From Aliiglaciecola sp. (lineage in GTDB: Bacteria; Pseudomonadota; Gammaproteobacteria; Enterobacterales; Alteromonadaceae), in assembly GCA_028356795.1 (NCBI GenBank), contig JAOMVH010000013.1, positions 1-32,018 of the forward strand: a stretch of 32,018 nt of DNA, read 5' to 3'. Shown here piece by piece: positions 8,541 through 16,200 of the stretch (its first letter is position 1; each line of letters starts with the position of its first letter). Below the pieces are notes generated by a model. That model had not been told where the DNA came from. It worked only from the letters and a program-made list of their open reading frames with translations, and did no database searches. A program made the position numbers and the translations under genes.

Positions 8541-9309
8541 AGTCGCCGTCCTCTAATCCTGTTTTGAACTGTATATCATGAGTGATTAATTCTGTGCTTT
8601 TTCCATTTTGTTCGTTAAACATTTCGGTCCGCAGTGGACGCCAATACTTATCGAGATAAAGTGTGTATTCATCAAATTCGAGAGTTTTTAATAGACTTTT
8701 TTTCTTGTCATAAAACTCAATTTTGTAAGGAATATATCTTTCTTTATCAACCCAAACTTTTTGCAATGTGTAACCAGAAAACTCGTCCACTGGCGTTTGT
8801 TCAACTATATACATTGATCTATTTTTATAGGTTTCATCTCCCACGTAACTAAACGTAAACTTCTCGACTTCAAACGTAGTCATATCCTCATAGGCATACT
8901 CACTCCCCATAAAGGGTCCTGACTTGTTGCGCGAAGCAATGCGCTTTACACGTTTCAGAGCAGGTAAAAAGATCCATTGATCATCGGGTATTGTGGCATG
9001 GGAAAAGTTTAAAAAGGCAGTGCCTTGCACGTCTCTTGGCTCATCAAAAATAGTTAATGATTTGTCGCCATCATTCATCACTTCAATGGCTTTGGTGCGC
9101 ATTTTACGCTCAGTTTGTTGTCCCTGGGAATTGCGCAAAACCATTGTCATATCTGCGATTGTATCTTGCCAACCAAGATCTCGCAGCTTTCTTTCCTTGG
9201 CAATTTCCAAGCCCTTTTCTGCTGGCGTTTGTGCGATAACCGATTGGCAAACGATCAGTGAAAAGACTATACCTAACGCGAAATTAAAGTGCTGAACGTG
9301 TTTTTTCAT
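8509..9309 (-). CDS. LolA-like outer-membrane lipoprotein-sorting family protein
   Basis: 266 residues from the ATG at 9309. That start has GAGG nine bases upstream and gives a normal signal peptide (MKKHVQHFNF... cleaved after CQSVIA, before QTPAEKG). An ATG 33 bp further upstream exists but adds a basic extension inside the permease gene. The mature part matches the PF17131-type outer membrane lipoprotein-sorting family: MVLRNSQGQQTERKMR, then FDEPRDVQGTAFLNFSH, DDQWIFLPALKRVKRI, SGPFMGSEYAYEDM and the VWVDKERYIPYKIEFYD strand. The family adopts the LolA/LolB half-barrel that holds a lipid. It lies between an MMPL permease and a barrel protein with coding overlaps on both sides (26 and 32 bp). 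A periplasmic shuttle between the two membranes is the natural reading. The specific lipid is unknown. Confidence 0.85.
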   Translation of the reverse strand: MKKHVQHFNFALGIVFSLIVCQSVIAQTPAEKGLEIAKERKLRDLGWQDTIADMTMVLRNSQGQQTERKMRTKAIEVMNDGDKSLTIFDEPRDVQGTAFLNFSHATIPDDQWIFLPALKRVKRIASRNKSGPFMGSEYAYEDMTTFEVEKFTFSYVGDETYKNRSMYIVEQTPVDEFSGYTLQKVWVDKERYIPYKIEFYDKKKSLLKTLEFDEYTLYLDKYWRPLRTEMFNEQNGKSTELITHDIQFKTGLEDGDFDKNSLKRAR

Positions 9310-11605
9310 GGATAACATCCTCAGACGATTTTTGTTTATCAAATAACAAGAGAAACGCTGGTAAAAACAGAAAGTCTACAGCAAGCGCCACCAGAATAAT
9401 AATGCCTGTGAGCAGCCCCATATCTGAATTTAACGCAAAACTTGATAACGTCAAGACCGCAAAGCCTAAACTTAGAACGATAGTTGTCACCCACAGTGCT
9501 TTTCCAACGCTCCTAAATGCGTACCGAACTGCATCCTCGGCATTTCTTCCCTGCTGCCTAGCATGTTGATATTTACTGAGAAAGTGTACGGTATCATCGA
9601 CTATTATACCCAATGCCATGCTTAATACGACCGACAACCCCATATTAATTTCACCCGAGTACAGTCCCCAAATCCCAAAACCAATTCCGGCTGGAAGCAG
9701 GTTCGGAATGAGACTTATCCCTCCCATTCTCCATGAGCCAAGAGCAAAGACGAGTATGAAGCTGATTAAAACCAATGCCAAAACGGTACCTCTGAGTAGG
9801 CTATTCATATTGGCTTCACCAATATGTGCGAACATTAGATTTTGACTGCCTGCTGTTAAGCGCAAATTGGGTGCATTGTCTTGTAACCACTTAAACGCTT
9901 GTTGTTCAAATTCAGTGACCTCTTTACTGCCTAAGTTTTGCATGGTCACTGAAACACGAGTGCCTGACTTATCAATATTTAACTGATTATTCAAATCCAG
10001 GTTGAATGGCAAAGACATCTCGTACAGCAATAAAAACTGCGCGGCTAATTGCTGGTTGTCAGGCAATCGATAGTAACTCGGATCATCGCCATGCATGTTC
10101 TTATTGAGCCTAAGGAAGGTATCTGTGATGCTAGAGACATGATCAACATAGGACAGAGACTGCAACCACTGACTAAAAGCATGAATTTGGCGCAGCACTT
10201 CAGGGTTGTTAATTCCTGAATCTTGATCAGTAAAAATCCCGAAGTCGATAGTTGTCATGCCGCTTAAGGTATCTCGCTGAAAATCAGCTGCTATTTTAAA
10301 TTCAGCACTTTCATGAAAGTATTCAACGGGAACATCATTAATTTTATTCAATGTCGATGCGCCTACGGCACCCACCGCGATCAAGATAGTAAAAGGCAAT
10401 ATACGTTTGTGATGGGCAATTACCCACTCGCCAAAACGTTCGAAATTGTCAGCTTTATTATCCTCAACTTTTGCGACTTTAATCGGCAACAGCGCTAACA
10501 GTGCGGGTAAAAAAGTCACTGAAAGGACAAATGCAAACATCACTCCCACCGCGGTTAAGGTGCCAAGGTCGGCAAGCGCTGGTACGTTCGAAAAGTTGAG
10601 TGTCAAAAAACCAATAGCCGTTGTGGCGCTAGTAATAAAGATTGGCTTTACGTTCAAATGCATACTTGTTTCGATTGCAGCAAGTTTGCTTTCTCCCTTT
10701 TTAAGCTCATACATCAAAGATGCAATTACATGAACACAATCAGCAACCGCTAATGTCATGACCAGCGTAGGAACGTTAACCGTCGCGGTTGTTAGGTCAA
10801 ACCCGATCCAGCCGCCAATGCCCATTGTCGCCATGATAGAAAAAATCACAACTAACAAGGTTGATAACGTGCCTAAAGCGGAACGTAACAAAAACCACAA
10901 GACAATAACAATAACGAAAAACATCAAAGGCACTAAGGTAGATGCATCGGATTTAGCCTCATGCTCAAACGCGGCATTCATAAACACAACACCAGTATGA
11001 TAAAACTCATGATCCGGATAAGCGTCTCTATATTTTTCAGTTAATTGACGAATTGAACCCACAACTTGGGCAGTCGCTTCTGTTTTATCGCCATCAGGCA
11101 TATTGAGAGTGATACTTACCAGCGCAACCTGACCATCTAAATCAACAAGGCGTTTAGCAAGGTTGGGTTCTGTCAATGAGACTTGTTTCACTCTGCTGAC
11201 GATATCGGCATTGATATTTTCTGAGTCAAGAATCAACTGCTCTACAATCATGTCGTCATCTTCGGCCCAGGTATGCTGGAAATTAGCAATAGAATCAACA
11301 CGACTAGAGAGCGGCGTTTGCCAAGCATCTTCAGTGATATCAGCCACTAATTTAAGGGTATTTGGATTGAAAACGCCCCCCTGACGAGGTGCAATAAGAA
11401 TATTAGCGATTTCGTTTTTACTGAAAATGGCTTGCATTCTTTCAAATGCGAGCCGCTGAGTATTGTCTTCTTCAAAGTAAACTTTGTAATCACCATTGAA
11501 CTTGAGATTTTGACCACCGGCTCCCAACAAAAGTATCATAATGATACTCACTGAAACTGTTAGCCATGGTTTATGAAGCACGGTGTTTAACCAAAATTGG
11601 CGCAT
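9284..11605 (-). CDS. RND superfamily MMPL-type transporter
   Basis: 773 residues. The ATG at 11605 is preferred over the TTG one codon earlier because AGGAG lies six bases upstream. The architecture is classical: one N-terminal helix (about 15-35), a large periplasmic loop, a helix bundle with the VADCVHVIASLMYE motif, a second N-terminal-like helix near residue 400, a second periplasmic loop, and a second bundle with GIIVDDTVHFLSKY. The aspartates in ADCVH and VDDTVH correspond to the proton-relay positions of MMPL permeases. It is in the inner membrane, driven by proton motive force, and probably extracts a lipid-like substrate. It has no membrane-fusion-protein partner. Instead, a LolA-like carrier and a barrel follow with overlaps, distinguishing it from drug-efflux RND systems. 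Confidence 0.9.
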   Translation of the reverse strand: MRQFWLNTVLHKPWLTVSVSIIMILLLGAGGQNLKFNGDYKVYFEEDNTQRLAFERMQAIFSKNEIANILIAPRQGGVFNPNTLKLVADITEDAWQTPLSSRVDSIANFQHTWAEDDDMIVEQLILDSENINADIVSRVKQVSLTEPNLAKRLVDLDGQVALVSITLNMPDGDKTEATAQVVGSIRQLTEKYRDAYPDHEFYHTGVVFMNAAFEHEAKSDASTLVPLMFFVIVIVLWFLLRSALGTLSTLLVVIFSIMATMGIGGWIGFDLTTATVNVPTLVMTLAVADCVHVIASLMYELKKGESKLAAIETSMHLNVKPIFITSATTAIGFLTLNFSNVPALADLGTLTAVGVMFAFVLSVTFLPALLALLPIKVAKVEDNKADNFERFGEWVIAHHKRILPFTILIAVGAVGASTLNKINDVPVEYFHESAEFKIAADFQRDTLSGMTTIDFGIFTDQDSGINNPEVLRQIHAFSQWLQSLSYVDHVSSITDTFLRLNKNMHGDDPSYYRLPDNQQLAAQFLLLYEMSLPFNLDLNNQLNIDKSGTRVSVTMQNLGSKEVTEFEQQAFKWLQDNAPNLRLTAGSQNLMFAHIGEANMNSLLRGTVLALVLISFILVFALGSWRMGGISLIPNLLPAGIGFGIWGLYSGEINMGLSVVLSMALGIIVDDTVHFLSKYQHARQQGRNAEDAVRYAFRSVGKALWVTTIVLSLGFAVLTLSSFALNSDMGLLTGIIILVALAVDFLFLPAFLLLFDKQKSSEDVIHEKTRSAL

Positions 11606-11696
11606 CAAATTCTCCTGATTGAAGTCACGTCAATGACAAACATGCAAGGTAAGTATACGACGATTCATCTCAATTTATGCACATAATTATTAACAA

Positions 11697-11928
11697 TTAA
11701 CTCGACTTTTCTTTATTAAATTGGTTTGGCCACTGAAGTCCTTGTTGCACCGAACACCACTCAGGCTCATCAGTCCCAATTACGTCAATTGTCACGTTTA
11801 GAGCATGATAAGGCCCGCTCTACATCGAATGTTTCATCCTGAAAAACGTCAAAATTGCTCAAATTACCAACGAACGATTGATTATTTTTCAATCTAAACC
11901 AGCTCACCACATAATTATAACCATCTGT
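11697..11928 (-). pseudogene. possible decayed coding remnant of unknown family
   Basis: The minus strand of this gap reads in two adjoining frames as protein-like sequence. A frame entering at 11928 gives TDGYNYVVSWFRLKNN and on to VFQDETFDVE. After a one-base shift at about 11818-11822 it continues as SGPYHALNVTIDVIGTDEPE and WCSVQQGLQWPNQF to a TAA at 11697. No family is recognised and there is no start codon or ribosome site. The open stretches are short enough to be chance, so this is a low-confidence call. Confidence 0.25.
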
Positions 11929-12000
11929 TTACAATAGATTTTTCAGCCAAAGTTATCAAAATGCATACTTACATATCATTAACAATACGGTCCGAATGTT

Positions 12001-12028
12001 TTGATCTTTTCGTAAAAGAAGGTAGTAT
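12001..12028 (+). promoter_or_regulatory. putative sigma-70 promoter of fadE
   Basis: TTGATC at 12001-12006 and TAGTAT at 12023-12028 are separated by 16 bp. Each matches four of six consensus bases. Transcription would start near 12035, immediately before the FadR-like operator. Confidence 0.4.
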
Positions 12029-12035
12029 TAAAACC

Positions 12036-12052
12036 AACTGGTCAGATGAGCG
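12036..12052 (+). promoter_or_regulatory. putative FadR operator at fadE
   Basis: The 17-mer AACTGGTCAGATGAGCG fits the FadR consensus ANCTGGTCNGACNNGNT at all but two of the defined positions, including an intact CTGGTC half. It lies at the predicted transcription start and just upstream of the fadE start codon. FadR binding there would block transcription until long-chain acyl-CoA releases it, the usual fad regulon logic. Confidence 0.5.
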
Positions 12053-12064
12053 GATGTGTTTAAA

Positions 12065-14308
12065 ATGAGTATTAGAACAAGTTTAAAGAAAGTATTACCT
12101 CCTATTTCAATTACAGAGCAAGAAGCATTAGATGCGGGCGATGTGTGGATCGAATCGTCAATTTATCAAGGCAAGCCGGACATGCAGGCTGTGCGTGATA
12201 TCCCAGCAGCAAAGTTAACTGCTGATGAGCAAGCATTTCTAGATGGCCCTGTGACTGAACTTTTGTCAATGATTGATGATTTTGAATTACAAAACAGCGA
12301 TCACATTCCTGATAACGTCTTAGACTTTTTGAAAGTAAACAAGTTTTTCGCGTTAATCATTCCTAAGAAGTTTGGTGGACTAGAGTTTAGTCCGTATGCA
12401 AACTCTACCATTGTTGCAACAATCGCAGCAAAAAGCGGCGCGATTGCAGTAACCGTTATGGTTCCTAACTCTTTGGGCCCAGGTGAGTTGTTAATGCACT
12501 ACGGAACCGAAGACCAACAGAACTATTGGTTGCCTAAACTAAGTATTGGACAAGATATCCCTTGTTTCGCACTTACCAGTCCAGAAGCTGGCTCTGACGC
12601 CGGTGCGATACCTGACGCCGCTATTGTTACTAAGGGCATGTGGGAAGGAAAAGAAGTACTTGGCCTAAATGTTACATGGGACAAGCGATATATTACCCTT
12701 GCACCAATCGCAACCGTTTTAGGCTTAGCATTTAAAGTGTTTGATCCAGAGCAGTTGCTTGGCGACACATTAGAACTCGGTATTACATGCGCTCTAATCC
12801 CTAAATCACACCCAGGTGTTGAATTAGGCAACAGACACGACCCAATGGGCGTTCGTTTTTATAACGGTACGACTCGTGGTGAGAACGTGTTCATTCCAAT
12901 GGACTTCATCATTGGTGGCCAAAGTAACATTGGTCGCGGATGGCAAATGCTCGTAAGCTGCCTAGGTGCAGGTCGAGGCATTTCATTACCAGCAATGGGT
13001 GTAGCTTCTGCGCAGTCAGCCTTCAAATCCACTGCAGAATACTCTTTTGTACGTGAACAGTTTGGTGTTCCTATTGGACGCTTCGAAGGTATACAAGACA
13101 AACTTGCTGATATCGCAGGTAAGACATTTGTATTGGAAGCAATGCGTGTAATGACGACAGAAGGCCTTGGCCTAGGCCTGAAGCCATCAGTTATTACTGC
13201 GATGGCCAAGTATCATATGACTGAGCTGGGCCGAGACGTACTTAACTCAGCGATGGATGTACAAGCAGGTAAAGCGATTCAACGTGGTCCTCAAAACACC
13301 TTAGCTAATGGCTATGCTGCACTACCCATTGCCATTACGGTTGAAGGTGCCAACATCCTAACCCGTAGTTTGATGATTTTCGGACAAGGGGCGATGCGTT
13401 GTCATCCATACTTGAAAGAAATGGTAGATCTGATTCATAGTGACGACAAAACTGCCGACTCTGAGTTCAACAAAGTACTAGGCAAAACGGTTAAATTCAG
13501 TGTTGCAAACTCATTCCGATCTATCTTCAATAGCTATGTACCCTTTGCGCGCAAATCACAAAGTGCAATGCCTGAAGTTAAGAAGTATGAAAAACGCTTA
13601 AATGCTTTATCCGCTAAGCTTGCACCACTTGCTGACCTATCATTATTGGTATTGGGCGGCGACTTGAAAAAAGCAGAGCTTTTATCTGCAAGACTTGGCG
13701 ATGTAATGAGCTACGCATATGCAGCAATGTCAGTGATTCGTTTCTATGAGCAGAAAGTTCAGAACCGTTCAGAGGCATTGCCTTATTTCGAATATGCGAT
13801 TCAGTGGTGTTTGCAGCAAGGTGAAAAAGCGGTTGTTGATTTCGTTAACAACTTCCCGAACACACCGACAAGAGGCCTAATGCGTTTTCTTACAAACACC
13901 TACACCTCTTCGGTATCTGGGATCTCTGATGACTTGGTACGTGAACTGTCTGAAGCGAGCATGCAACAAACCTCGATTAAAGAGCAGTTAAGTCACTTGG
14001 TGAAAGTTTCAGAAGGCGACGGTAATGACATCAACCAGAAAGCATTTGACGCAAAACATGCTTCAATGCCTTTGTTGAAGAAGATTCATAAACTACTTCG
14101 CCAGAACCCTGTGGTTCCCGCATTATCATTTGAAAATGTGGTTGCTAACCTACTAGAGAAAGGCTTATTAACACAACAAGAAGTAGACACAGTATTAGAT
14201 TACAATGAGAAGCGTAAGCTAGCTGTCAGAGTAGATGAATATACCTTCGACTTAGAGTTTATTGATATCAATGCAACCGACGATGACACCCAAGCAAATG
14301 CTGCTTAG
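12065..14308 (+). CDS. fadE: acyl-CoA dehydrogenase, FadE type
   Basis: 747 residues from the ATG at 12065. An in-frame GTG at 12056 would add three residues, and neither start has a strong ribosome site. It catalyses the first, FAD-dependent step of fatty-acid beta-oxidation, making trans-2-enoyl-CoA. The N-terminal KVLPPISITEQEALDAGDVW matches FadE. The acyl-CoA dehydrogenase core follows with FALTSPEAGSDAGAI (FAD and substrate loop), GVRFYNGTTRGENVFIP, GRGISLPAMG and FGVPIGRFEGIQDKLADIAG. The bacterial-type C-terminal extension (PF09317-like) runs from about residue 470. It is shorter than E. coli FadE (814), lacking the N-terminal hydrophobic extension. It stands alone with its own putative promoter and terminator. 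Tandem stops TAG TGA end the gene. Its last 97 bp and terminator are duplicated downstream. Confidence 0.93.
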   Translation: MSIRTSLKKVLPPISITEQEALDAGDVWIESSIYQGKPDMQAVRDIPAAKLTADEQAFLDGPVTELLSMIDDFELQNSDHIPDNVLDFLKVNKFFALIIPKKFGGLEFSPYANSTIVATIAAKSGAIAVTVMVPNSLGPGELLMHYGTEDQQNYWLPKLSIGQDIPCFALTSPEAGSDAGAIPDAAIVTKGMWEGKEVLGLNVTWDKRYITLAPIATVLGLAFKVFDPEQLLGDTLELGITCALIPKSHPGVELGNRHDPMGVRFYNGTTRGENVFIPMDFIIGGQSNIGRGWQMLVSCLGAGRGISLPAMGVASAQSAFKSTAEYSFVREQFGVPIGRFEGIQDKLADIAGKTFVLEAMRVMTTEGLGLGLKPSVITAMAKYHMTELGRDVLNSAMDVQAGKAIQRGPQNTLANGYAALPIAITVEGANILTRSLMIFGQGAMRCHPYLKEMVDLIHSDDKTADSEFNKVLGKTVKFSVANSFRSIFNSYVPFARKSQSAMPEVKKYEKRLNALSAKLAPLADLSLLVLGGDLKKAELLSARLGDVMSYAYAAMSVIRFYEQKVQNRSEALPYFEYAIQWCLQQGEKAVVDFVNNFPNTPTRGLMRFLTNTYTSSVSGISDDLVRELSEASMQQTSIKEQLSHLVKVSEGDGNDINQKAFDAKHASMPLLKKIHKLLRQNPVVPALSFENVVANLLEKGLLTQQEVDTVLDYNEKRKLAVRVDEYTFDLEFIDINATDDDTQANAA

Positions 14309-14356
14309 TGATTAATCGGCGATTGAAAAGCAGGTCTCAAATGGCCTGTTTTTTTT
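14212..14356 (+). repeat. direct repeat copy 1: fadE 3' end plus terminator
   Basis: This 145-bp stretch (last 32 fadE codons, stop and terminator) recurs at 15960-16104 in the same orientation. I count six substitutions and no gaps. Sequence upstream of 14212 and downstream of 14356 does not match the corresponding flanks of the second copy. Confidence 0.93.
14330..14356 (+). terminator. fadE rho-independent terminator
   Basis: GCAGGTC pairs with GGCCTGT around a TCAAAT loop, with two G-T wobbles, followed by a run of eight T (14349-14356). Confidence 0.8.
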
Positions 14357-14650
14357 GGTTTCTATTTGGCTAACATATAAATAAGTACATCAAACAAAAA
14401 AAGGATTTTTCAGTTTGTACTAAACTTTTTATTATTTTGATATGAATCTATTCTGAATCGCTTTTGTTTTCGCCATTAAATTTTTGGGCTAAAACAAGCA
14501 TTAGACACATTAAAACAAAGCGGCATCGCAAAAAACGGCTTTGCACAATCTGTTCTTCCAAAGAAAAGATAGTCAAATTTTTTTACACATTTCCATCTAC
14601 CCTCTCCCCTCAAATTAAATTAACAACGTATTAACAATAACTTATGAAAG

Positions 14651-14666
14651 TGGCATTTAGTATGCA
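14651..14666 (+). promoter_or_regulatory. putative sigma-54 promoter of the PEP-CTERM gene
   Basis: TGGCATTTAGTATGCA keeps the invariant GG and GC dinucleotides at the exact ten-base spacing of -24/-12 promoters (consensus TGGCACG-N4-TTGCW). It lies about 70 bp upstream of the gene start. Sigma-54 control through PrsK/PrsR is the known arrangement for many PEP-CTERM genes. The rest of the 14357-14735 gap is AT-rich and shows no gene. Confidence 0.55.
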
Positions 14667-14735
14667 TATTTCATTATTGAACCGCACTTGTAAGTTGTCG
14701 TAGTTAGTGCTCCTTTAGTCATTAAGGAGATATCC

Positions 14736-15656
14736 ATGATCAAACCTTTTTGTAAAACTAGCCTTGGCTTAGCAATATTAGCCTGCAGCATGTCTGCCTC
14801 AGCTAATCTTATAAGCCTCTTCGAAACTCAACGTGATACGGACTTTGCCTATGCAGGAGTCGGTGGTTTGCGCGGTACTGGTTTTGGAGATATTACCCTA
14901 TCGGGTGTCACAGGTGCTGTAAGCCAAGCTTATTTGTACTGGCATGGCCCAACCAATTCAACTGACCCAGCATTTAATGCTGACATTTTTTTTGACGGAT
15001 CTGCCATAACTGGCAACAATATCGGCTTTTCAGATGATAATTTCTGGGGACAAGAAAATAGCCAAGCGTATCGAGCAGATGTAACCTCTCTTGTGAGTGG
15101 AGACGGCACCTTTTCTTTAACTGGCTTTTCACCGGATAATTCGAATGGTGCATCTCTAGTCGTATACTATGATGACGCAGACAACTCAAATAATCGCGAT
15201 GTTGTTACCTTTGATGGTAACGATGCTAACTTCTCCAACGCATTCGATCCCGATGGCTGGGATGTCACCTTATCTGGCATTGACTATACCAGTGGCACGG
15301 CATCATTGGTTATGGGCGTAAGCGATGGACAAAGTTTTGACGATGGTGACTTTTTCATAAACGGCATTAACATAGGTGCTGTTTTTAATGGAACAACCAC
15401 TCCTGCGACGCCAGGCTCAACGGTTGGCAACGGAAATTTATGGGATTTACTAGAGATTGATATTACATCTTTCCTATCTCCAGGACAAAATACAATAAAC
15501 CTTACTCACACTGGTCTATCGGACGCACTGAGCGGCATACATTTCCATGTTAACTTGCCCGCAGGCTCTGCCCCACCGGATCCAAACGATATACCTGAAC
15601 CTATGAGCTTACTATTGTTGTCATCAGGATTACTCCTACTTAGACGCAAAAATTAG
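14736..15656 (+). CDS. PEP-CTERM sorting-signal secreted protein
   Basis: 306 residues with an AAGGAG ribosome site seven bases before the ATG. The N-terminal signal peptide ends at about residue 23 (ACSMSASA before NLISLFE). The body is rich in Gly, Asp, Ser and Thr with short beta strands, including QAYLYWHGPTNSTDPAFNAD and ASLVVYYDDADNSN. It loosely recalls DUF3344-like beta-sandwich proteins (weak). The C-terminus has the tripartite PEP-CTERM tag: IPEP, about 13 hydrophobic residues (MSLLLLSSGLLLL), then RRKN. Exosortase A would cleave at the PEP motif and attach or release the protein at the envelope, usually alongside exopolysaccharide. No exosortase is in view, but exosortase-associated genes lie at 1097-4277. 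The gene sits alone between two copies of the fadE tail, suggesting that it was inserted there. Confidence 0.9.
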   Translation: MIKPFCKTSLGLAILACSMSASANLISLFETQRDTDFAYAGVGGLRGTGFGDITLSGVTGAVSQAYLYWHGPTNSTDPAFNADIFFDGSAITGNNIGFSDDNFWGQENSQAYRADVTSLVSGDGTFSLTGFSPDNSNGASLVVYYDDADNSNNRDVVTFDGNDANFSNAFDPDGWDVTLSGIDYTSGTASLVMGVSDGQSFDDGDFFINGINIGAVFNGTTTPATPGSTVGNGNLWDLLEIDITSFLSPGQNTINLTHTGLSDALSGIHFHVNLPAGSAPPDPNDIPEPMSLLLLSSGLLLLRRKN

Positions 15657-15679
15657 TTTAGTTTTTAGGCCCAAGTTAC

Positions 15680-15712
15680 AAGGTGTATTCTGTTGCAGAA
15701 TGCACCTTTTTT
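15680..15712 (+). terminator. terminator of the PEP-CTERM gene
   Basis: AAGGTGTATTCTG and CAGAATGCACCTT form a 13-bp stem with one G-T wobble and a three-base loop (TTG), running into six T. Confidence 0.88.
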
Positions 15713-15959
15713 ATGGGCTAATTAACTAGAGCCACTAAATCTGCATAGCCGTACTTGGATTAAGCGATATAAAAAAGAGCAACATTCATACAGTATAGAT
15801 CAACACGCTCTCGTGCTTAACTCGATTAGTCCCTTTTCACGTTAAGTCGGTCGCCAGAGATAACAAGGTGCAAATCAAAAAGTAAACCCCACAAGCGAAG
15901 AAAAGTCGCCAACGGGTAAAAGTGGTGTGTCTGGTTTTGGGTAACGCTGGGATCAGCTG
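15713..15959. other. unassigned segment between PEP-CTERM gene and second fadE-tail copy
   Basis: About 250 bp with no recognisable gene, promoter or element end. The minus strand has short open frames, one of which crosses into the repeat, but none looks like a known protein. From about 15835 the base composition is noticeably richer in G and C than the AT-rich DNA on the other side of the PEP-CTERM gene. It joins abruptly to the repeat at 15960. Confidence 0.5.
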
Positions 15960-16104
15960 GCGTAAGCTAGCTGTCAGAGTAGATGAATATACCTTCGACT
16001 TGGAGTTTATTGATATCAATGCAACCGACGATGACACCCAAGAAAATGCTGCTTACTGATTAATCAGCGATTGAAAAGCAGGCCTCAAATGGCCTGCTTT
16101 TTTT
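15960..16104 (+). repeat. direct repeat copy 2: orphan fadE 3' end plus terminator
   Basis: A headless copy of the fadE C-terminal codons, stop region and terminator. Differences from copy 1 include loss of the first stop (TAG to TAC, so the adjacent TGA would terminate) and two changes that convert both terminator wobbles to G-C pairs. It has no start codon context and is not expected to make a protein. Confidence 0.93.
16077..16104 (+). terminator. terminator of the orphan fadE-tail copy
   Basis: A perfect 8-bp stem AGCAGGCC/GGCCTGCT, TCAAAT loop and a T run to 16105. It is stronger than the copy at the intact gene. Confidence 0.8.
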
Positions 16105-16200
16105 TGTGCGTTAGTCTATCGTTCTGCTAAAATTAATATTATGTAAGCTGTTCGCTTGCACTGGGTTTAACTCCATTACGATAGCGTGCACCGGATATAT

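Noticed and set aside
12523-13209. Two long minus-strand open frames (102 and 116 codons) inside fadE
   Set aside because: They are antisense shadows of a strongly conserved coding region, with no start signals.
14412-14426. AGTTT-N5-AAACT inverted repeat after the fadE terminator, considered as a PsrA-type operator or a second terminator
   Set aside because: A five-base arm in very AT-rich DNA is expected by chance and the match to known operators is poor.
15837-16037. Minus-strand open frame of 66 codons
   Set aside because: Half of it is the antisense of the fadE-tail repeat. No ribosome site and no recognisable protein.
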